Under the pieces are notes generated by a model. The model did no database searches and was not told where the DNA came from. It saw nothing but the letters and a program-made list of their open reading frames with translations. A stretch of DNA of 9,211 nucleotides, taken from assembly GCA_015487645.1 (NCBI GenBank), contig WFPH01000210.1, forward strand, positions 1-9,211. Direction: 5' to 3'. The position numbers and the translations under genes were made by a program. The stretch is from Thermosulfurimonas sp. Its GTDB lineage: Bacteria; Desulfobacterota; Thermodesulfobacteria; Thermodesulfobacteriales; Thermodesulfobacteriaceae. The stretch's first letter is position 1. Every line of letters begins with the position of its first letter. Positions 5,477 through 9,211 of the stretch are shown here, one piece after another.

Positions 5477-6035
5477 GGTCATTCTCGCAGGCTTCGGGGG
5501 GCAGGGTATCCTTTTTGCCGGCAACCTTCTGGCCCAGGCCGGCATGGAGGCCGGCCTCCACGTGACCTTCCTCCCGGTCTATGGTCCGGAGATGCGCGGA
5601 GGCACCTGCAACTGCACGGTGGTGCTCTCGGACCGGGAGATCGCTTCCCCGGTGGTCACCCGGCCCTCGGCTCTCCTGACCATGAACCGGCCCTCCTTTG
5701 AGAAGTTCGTGCCCAGGCTCAAACACCGGGGCCTGGCGGTGGTAAACCGGAGCCTGGTCCCCGAGGCCCTCGCCGAGGGCTTCCCGGATCGTAAATTCCT
5801 ATTCATCCCGGCGGACGAACTGGCGGAGGAAGAGGGGTTCCCGGGACTCGGGAACATGGCGGCCCTCGGGGCCCTGGTAGCGGTCTCGCGGGTGGTGCCT
5901 CCGGAAAAGGTTCTCTCGGGCCTTAAGGCTATCCTTCCTCCGGAAAGAGCTCACCTTCTTGAGCCCAACCGACGGGTCTTCCGCAGAGGCTACGAATTCG
6001 CCCTCAAGAAGGCCTCCACCGCCTCCCGGAGGTAG
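5466..6035 (+). CDS. korC: 2-oxoacid:ferredoxin oxidoreductase gamma subunit
   Basis: A 189-residue gamma subunit, the domain that helps bind CoA and completes the complex. It opens with the hallmark GFGGQG loop (9-14), followed by a PVYGPEMRGGTC stretch (38-48) in which the Y-G-P-E-M-R-G-G block is characteristic of the family, then ASPVV at 60-64. The ATG at 5466 lies 11 nt before the beta stop, with GGAG at 5453-5456; an upstream TTG at 5451 has no better support. The last 46 bases overlap the 3' end of the ATP-grasp gene on the other strand, so the two transcripts would be antisense to each other there. It is the last gene of the six-gene operon, and no hairpin terminator is seen after its stop. 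Confidence 0.93.
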   Translation: MKFEVILAGFGGQGILFAGNLLAQAGMEAGLHVTFLPVYGPEMRGGTCNCTVVLSDREIASPVVTRPSALLTMNRPSFEKFVPRLKHRGLAVVNRSLVPEALAEGFPDRKFLFIPADELAEEEGFPGLGNMAALGALVAVSRVVPPEKVLSGLKAILPPERAHLLEPNRRVFRRGYEFALKKASTASRR

Positions 6036-6805
6036 GTCCGGAAGCGTCCTTCGCCTCCGAGGAGGCGCAGACCGAAGACGAAGTTGATCTCATTGAGGAG
6101 AGGCTGGCCGGTCTCCGGACGGAAGAGGAAATCCACGGCCATGAGGTTGAAGCCGGTCTTCTCGCAGAGTTCCGCCACCACTTCTAGGGCCCGGGCCTCA
6201 AGCCCGGGATCGGGACAGGCCACCACCTCTCCTTCCTGGATCAGGTTCTTCAGGAAACGGCCCTTCCGCCAGAAGGGAAGCCTTCGACTCCCGATCACCA
6301 CCACCCGGAGGTCGTACTCCCAGGGAAGGTATTCCTGGATGAGGAAACCGTAGCGGCCCGTGGCCTCGTAGGTCCGAAGTTTTCGGAGGATTTCCTCCCA
6401 ATCCCCGGCGTTCCACACCAGGAAGACCTCGCGGCCCTCGTGTCCGTGGTTGCCCTTGACCACAAAGGGGGGTTCCGGGAGCGGGATCTCCGCGGCCCCG
6501 GGGTGGGGCCCAAAGGCGCAGATCCTTGGCACACAAATGGTACGGGGATGAGGGAGTCCGAGGGCCTGGAAAAGGAGGGTCTGGCCGATTTTTCCAGGGA
6601 AGGCAAAACGCAGGTCGTAGTTGGGAAAGACGCGTTTTCCGAGGCGGCGGACAAAAAAATAGAGTTCCGGCAAGACGGTCTGGGGAAAAATGACGGCCTC
6701 GGCCTCCTCCAGAGCGGAAAGGACCTTCGGCGTGAGCCCGGTGAACTGAAAGAAGTTCACCTCCCCTTCGATCCAGGGGTTGAAAGAGACCACTTTAATG
6801 CTCAT
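5990..6805 (-). CDS. RimK-like ATP-grasp domain protein
   Basis: A 271-residue protein with the ATP-grasp layout. It has a pre-ATP domain (1-115) with a PNYD.RFAFPGKIGQ stretch at 61-75, PFVVKGNHGHEG at 113-124 where Lys117 and the glycine loop should hold ATP, LIQEYLP at 155-161 for the adenine-binding hinge, and a metal-binding end with MAVDFLF (222-228) and NEINFVFGLR (238-247). ATP-grasp enzymes couple an amine or thiol to an acyl-phosphate; RimK relatives attach glutamate or make peptide-like bonds. The substrate is unknown and no partner gene helps. The ATG at 6805 has no Shine-Dalgarno. It is preceded by a TACACT element that would start transcription on the ATG itself, so the message may be leaderless. 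The gene is divergent from the inositol-phosphate gene and overlaps korC tail to tail. Confidence 0.82.
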   Translation of the reverse strand: MSIKVVSFNPWIEGEVNFFQFTGLTPKVLSALEEAEAVIFPQTVLPELYFFVRRLGKRVFPNYDLRFAFPGKIGQTLLFQALGLPHPRTICVPRICAFGPHPGAAEIPLPEPPFVVKGNHGHEGREVFLVWNAGDWEEILRKLRTYEATGRYGFLIQEYLPWEYDLRVVVIGSRRLPFWRKGRFLKNLIQEGEVVACPDPGLEARALEVVAELCEKTGFNLMAVDFLFRPETGQPLLNEINFVFGLRLLGGEGRFRTYLREAVEAFLRANS

Positions 6806-6811
6806 GTGTTT

Positions 6812-6817
6812 AGTGTA
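6812..6817 (-). promoter_or_regulatory. Possible -10 element for a leaderless ATP-grasp mRNA
   Basis: TACACT on the minus strand (4 of 6 to TATAAT) lies exactly 6 nt before the ATG at 6805, which would place the first transcribed base at or next to the start codon. No Shine-Dalgarno is present, which fits. The -35 region (6835-6840, GCTGAG) is poor, so support is weak. Confidence 0.22.
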
Positions 6818-6874
6818 ACCCGAAACGCGTCGTTCTCAGCCCTTTCCACGAAGACCCGGACAAGGAGGTTATCG

Positions 6875-8164
6875 GTGCAGGCGGTGATTCTTGCGGCGGG
6901 TCTCGGGAGCCGGCTGGGGCTCAACCGTACGGGATACCCCAAGGGGCTGCTCCGGGTGGCCGGCCGGGAACTCCTCCTGCGCCATCTCCTCCTGCTTTCG
7001 CGCTACGGGGTCACGGAGTTCGTCCTGGTGGTCAATCCTCGTAGCCGGTCCCACTTCGAGGTCTTCCTGGCCCGGCATCCCGGATACCGGGTGACCCTGG
7101 TGGAGAATCCTTATCCCGAGCGGGGAAACGGGTATTCCCTCTGGTGTGCGCGCTCGGCGGTAAAGGGGCCCTTCGTGCTCACCATGTCCGACCACCTCTA
7201 TGAGGAAAAGTTCGTGGCCCGGGCGATCTCCGGCCGGGGTCTCATCCTGGATCGCGAAGGTCGTTACGTGGAACCAACAGAGGCCACCAAGGTCAAACTG
7301 CAGGATGGGCGGGTGCGGGAGATAGGGAAAGACCTGACGGAATTCGACGGTTTTGACACGGGGTTCTTTATCCTTACCCCGGAGGTCTTTGAGACTGCGG
7401 AGAAAGTGGTCGCCGGGAGAGAAGAGGTGACACTTTCGGAGATCGTGAAAGAGGCCGCGCTTCCGGTCACCGAGGTCTCCGGCCTCTACTGGACCGATGT
7501 GGACACCCCCGAGGATCTCCGCCGGGCCGAAAGAGAACTGGTCTCCGCCAGCGTCAAAGGAGCCGGGGATGGCTGGGTCTCCCGTTACCTCAATCGGCGT
7601 CTGTCCACGGCCCTTTCACCCTACCTCTGCGGACGGCTTTCTCCCAATCAGGCCACGACTTTGAGTTTCTTCCTGGGTCTCCTTTCCGCCCTGGTGGCCT
7701 GGTTCAACACCGCCCTGGGTGGTTTCCTCTACCAGGTGCACTCCGTGCTCGACGGGGTCGACGGAGAGATCGCCCGCGCCACCCTTCAGCAGTCCCGTTT
7801 CGGGGGGCTTCTGGACTCCGTGCTCGACCGATACGTGGACTTTATCTTTCTTTCCGTCCTCCTCTTGAAGGTCCGGCCGGAAGGTCTCGGTCTTCTGGTG
7901 GCCCTTCTGGCCCTCCTGGGCACGGTCATGGTGAGCTATGTCACGGAGCGTTTCAAAGGGGCTTACGGCCGGGAGGCCTATGGCACCTTCCCCGTGCTCC
8001 ATTATTTTCCCGGCAAACGGGATGAACGGATCTTTCTGACCTTTATTTTTTGCCTTTTCGGGTGGCTTGAGACCCTGTTTCCGGTCCTGGCCCTCCTCAC
8101 GCAGGGCAAGGTCCTTTTCACGCTGGCGGTCTTCTGGAAGGGTCGCCGCTGGTTAGAACCGTAA
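6875..8164 (+). CDS. Bifunctional inositol-1-phosphate cytidylyltransferase / di-myo-inositol-phosphate-phosphate synthase (IPCT/DIPPS)
   Basis: A 429-residue fusion. Residues 1-225 are a nucleotidyltransferase domain with LAAGLGSRL (6-14), YPKGLL (21-26), GNGYSL (84-89), the metal-binding SDH at 105-107 and DTGFF at 161-165. Residues about 235-429 are a CDP-alcohol phosphotransferase domain with several membrane segments and the full motif DxxDGxxARx8Gx3Dx3D (Asp293, Asp296, Gly297, Arg301, Asp314, Asp318). This pairing is known from thermophiles. The first half makes CDP-inositol from CTP and inositol 1-phosphate, and the second joins it to another inositol 1-phosphate, giving phosphorylated di-myo-inositol phosphate, precursor of a heat-protective solute. 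Start is GTG at 6875 with AAGGAGG at 6862-6868. The frame stays open upstream to 6440, but that stretch is antisense to the ATP-grasp gene. Inositol-phosphate synthase is not in the window. A CDP-alcohol phospholipid role is a less likely alternative. Confidence 0.88.
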   Translation: MQAVILAAGLGSRLGLNRTGYPKGLLRVAGRELLLRHLLLLSRYGVTEFVLVVNPRSRSHFEVFLARHPGYRVTLVENPYPERGNGYSLWCARSAVKGPFVLTMSDHLYEEKFVARAISGRGLILDREGRYVEPTEATKVKLQDGRVREIGKDLTEFDGFDTGFFILTPEVFETAEKVVAGREEVTLSEIVKEAALPVTEVSGLYWTDVDTPEDLRRAERELVSASVKGAGDGWVSRYLNRRLSTALSPYLCGRLSPNQATTLSFFLGLLSALVAWFNTALGGFLYQVHSVLDGVDGEIARATLQQSRFGGLLDSVLDRYVDFIFLSVLLLKVRPEGLGLLVALLALLGTVMVSYVTERFKGAYGREAYGTFPVLHYFPGKRDERIFLTFIFCLFGWLETLFPVLALLTQGKVLFTLAVFWKGRRWLEP

Positions 8165-8956
8165 GACCAGGGCCTGCCAGCCTTCGAGGGCCTTTGCGGA
8201 AACGATGGTGGCCTCCGGTAGTCTCTGCAGGACCTCCTCCTTCTGAGCCTCAGCGAACCCCGAGAGCACAGCCACCCCTTCCGGCCGAAGCACCCGCGGT
8301 ATCCCGGGAGCTAGAGCCAGAAGGGTGCCGATGGTGAGATTGGCGAGCACAAGATCGAAGCCCCCGGGGCGGGCGGCCGCAAGGCTTCCCTGAACCACCA
8401 GGATCCGGTCCGAAAGATCGTTCCTTTCTACATTGTGTCGAGCCTCACGGCAGGCCCGGGGGTCGAGGTCCGCGGCCAGCACCCCTCTGGCCCCCAGCCG
8501 GGCTGCAGCCAGCGCCAGGATTCCGCTTCCGCAGCCCAGGTCAAAGACCTTCTCCGGGGGACGGGTTTCAAAAAGGTCCACCAGGGCCCTCAAACAGAGG
8601 AGAGTGGTGGGATGACGACCGCTCCCGAAGGAAAGGTCCGCCCAGAGATAGATCTCACCTGGGGCGGGTTCTTCCGAAAAAAGGGGGCTGAAAAAACGCA
8701 ACGGCCCCACGCTGAACCGCCGAGGGCCGGGCTCCGGGCCTTCGGCAAGCTCGGTCTCCTCGAATTCGGCCCGGGGGAGGGCCCGTGACAGGGCTCGCAG
8801 GCGTTCATGCACCCCCTCTCCGGGATAGCTCAGGACGAAAAGACGGCTTTCCGGGAGGTAGATATAATTTAAGGGTGAAAGCCCCGCGGCCTCTAAGGTC
8901 TCGAGGAGATCGGCCGGCGAATCCGTGCGGAGCTTTACCCGAAGGTAAGTCTTCAT
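8153..8956 (-). CDS. prmA: Ribosomal protein L11 methyltransferase PrmA
   Basis: This SAM-dependent enzyme methylates ribosomal protein L11 in the cytoplasm. At 267 residues it is a little shorter than E. coli PrmA, with a compact N-terminal substrate domain (1-85). The catalytic domain shows FGSGRHPTT at 110-118 (the PrmA signature, usually FGTGxHxTT), the SAM loop DLGCGSG at 139-145, ADLDP at 162-166 and the LANL segment at 204-207. The ATG at 8956 overlaps the TGA of dtd (ATGA), which fixes the start; the longer open frame to 9088 is only a shadow of dtd. The 3' end overlaps the inositol-phosphate gene by 12 bp in convergent orientation. A different protein-methyltransferase substrate cannot be excluded, but PrmA is the best match. 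Confidence 0.9.
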   Translation of the reverse strand: MKTYLRVKLRTDSPADLLETLEAAGLSPLNYIYLPESRLFVLSYPGEGVHERLRALSRALPRAEFEETELAEGPEPGPRRFSVGPLRFFSPLFSEEPAPGEIYLWADLSFGSGRHPTTLLCLRALVDLFETRPPEKVFDLGCGSGILALAAARLGARGVLAADLDPRACREARHNVERNDLSDRILVVQGSLAAARPGGFDLVLANLTIGTLLALAPGIPRVLRPEGVAVLSGFAEAQKEEVLQRLPEATIVSAKALEGWQALVLRF

Positions 8957-9211
8957 AAGCGTTTTCGGGAGTCCAGGATGACCGTGACTGGCCCGTCGTT
9001 CAGCAGCTCCACCTCCATGTAGGCCCCGAAAACCCCGGTCTTTACCGGAAGACCTTTCTCCTTCAGGGCCTCGGCCAGGCTCTCGCACAGCCTGCGGGCC
9101 TCCTCCGGACGTTCAGCCGGGTCGAAAGAAGGCCGGCGTCCCTTGCGACAGTCTCCACAGAGGGTGAAATTGGAGACCAGAAGGATTTCTCCCCCTACCT
9201 CGGAAACACTC
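8953..9211 (-). CDS. dtd: D-aminoacyl-tRNA deacylase (C-terminal part)
   Basis: The last 86 codons are present; the gene begins beyond the right edge. Dtd removes D-amino acids wrongly attached to tRNA. The visible part carries SNFTLCGDCRKGRRPSF, matching the family's SQFTLYGD..KG.RPSF block, and NDGPVT near the end, the Gly-cisPro motif that gives chiral selectivity. The first motif has Asn where Gln is usual. Its TGA stop overlaps the prmA start (ATGA), so both are probably made from one message. The total length expected for the family is about 145-150 residues, so roughly 60 residues lie outside the window. Confidence 0.93.
   Translation of the reverse strand, partial: SVSEVGGEILLVSNFTLCGDCRKGRRPSFDPAERPEEARRLCESLAEALKEKGLPVKTGVFGAYMEVELLNDGPVTVILDSRKRL

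Noticed and set aside
6440..6874. Open-frame extension upstream of the inositol-phosphate gene that would give a 574-residue protein.
   Set aside because: It is antisense to the ATP-grasp gene and low in recognisable pattern, and a strong Shine-Dalgarno at 6862-6868 points to the GTG at 6875, where the LAAGLGSR motif begins.
8957..9088. N-terminal extension of prmA to an upstream start.
   Set aside because: It lies within dtd in another frame. The ATGA overlap and the PrmA-like N-terminus support ATG 8956.
1..9211. CRISPR arrays, tRNA/rRNA genes, insertion sequences or integration sites.
   Set aside because: No regularly spaced repeats, cloverleaf-like sequence, transposase motif or terminal inverted repeats were noticed on reading both strands. 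Coding density leaves no gap over about 160 bp.

Overview
The window looks like part of the chromosome of a thermophilic, anaerobic, sulfur-metabolising bacterium. Thermodesulfobacteriota (Thermosulfurimonas/Thermodesulfatator-like) is my best guess, but this is inference from gene content only. The evidence is GC-rich, very compact coding, a four-subunit 2-oxoacid:ferredoxin oxidoreductase, a fused enzyme for the heat-stress solute di-myo-inositol phosphate, and a YeeE/YedE-type sulfur permease operon. Nothing looks like phage, insertion sequence, CRISPR, tRNA or rRNA.

Region 1 (1-1947, minus strand) is an apparent operon, read from 1947 downwards: a secreted protein with a Cys-Gly-Cys motif, two half-size YeeE/YedE membrane proteins carrying the family's cysteine motifs, and the start of an FAD/NAD-binding oxidoreductase subunit of the NfnA/SudB type that runs off the left edge. 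Spacing is tight (24 nt, 3 nt, then a 4-nt overlap). I read it as uptake of a small sulfur species, possibly linked to electron transfer. It is the best candidate here for an under-described system.

Region 2 (1948-2107) is the only sizeable intergenic stretch. It holds a candidate promoter for region 1, a GC-rich hairpin with a competing alternative, and a possible five-codon leader ORF ahead of the rightward operon.

Region 3 (2108-6035, plus strand) is a six-gene operon with stop/start contacts throughout: a GcvH-like protein whose lipoyl-lysine position is arginine and which has a very acidic tail; malonyl-CoA:ACP transacylase FabD; and the delta (ferredoxin), alpha, beta and gamma subunits of a VOR/KOR-type 2-oxoacid:ferredoxin oxidoreductase. 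The oxidoreductase turns 2-oxoacids into acyl-CoA plus reduced ferredoxin, and FabD supplies malonyl-ACP for lipid synthesis. The job of the non-lipoylatable GcvH paralogue is open.

Region 4 (5990-8164) is a divergent pair: a RimK-like ATP-grasp protein (minus) that overlaps the gamma-subunit gene tail to tail by 46 bp, and a bifunctional inositol-1-phosphate cytidylyltransferase/di-myo-inositol-phosphate-phosphate synthase (plus).

Region 5 (8153-9211, minus strand) is D-aminoacyl-tRNA deacylase (cut by the right edge) followed by ribosomal protein L11 methyltransferase PrmA. They are joined by an ATGA overlap, and prmA overlaps the inositol gene tail to tail by 12 bp.
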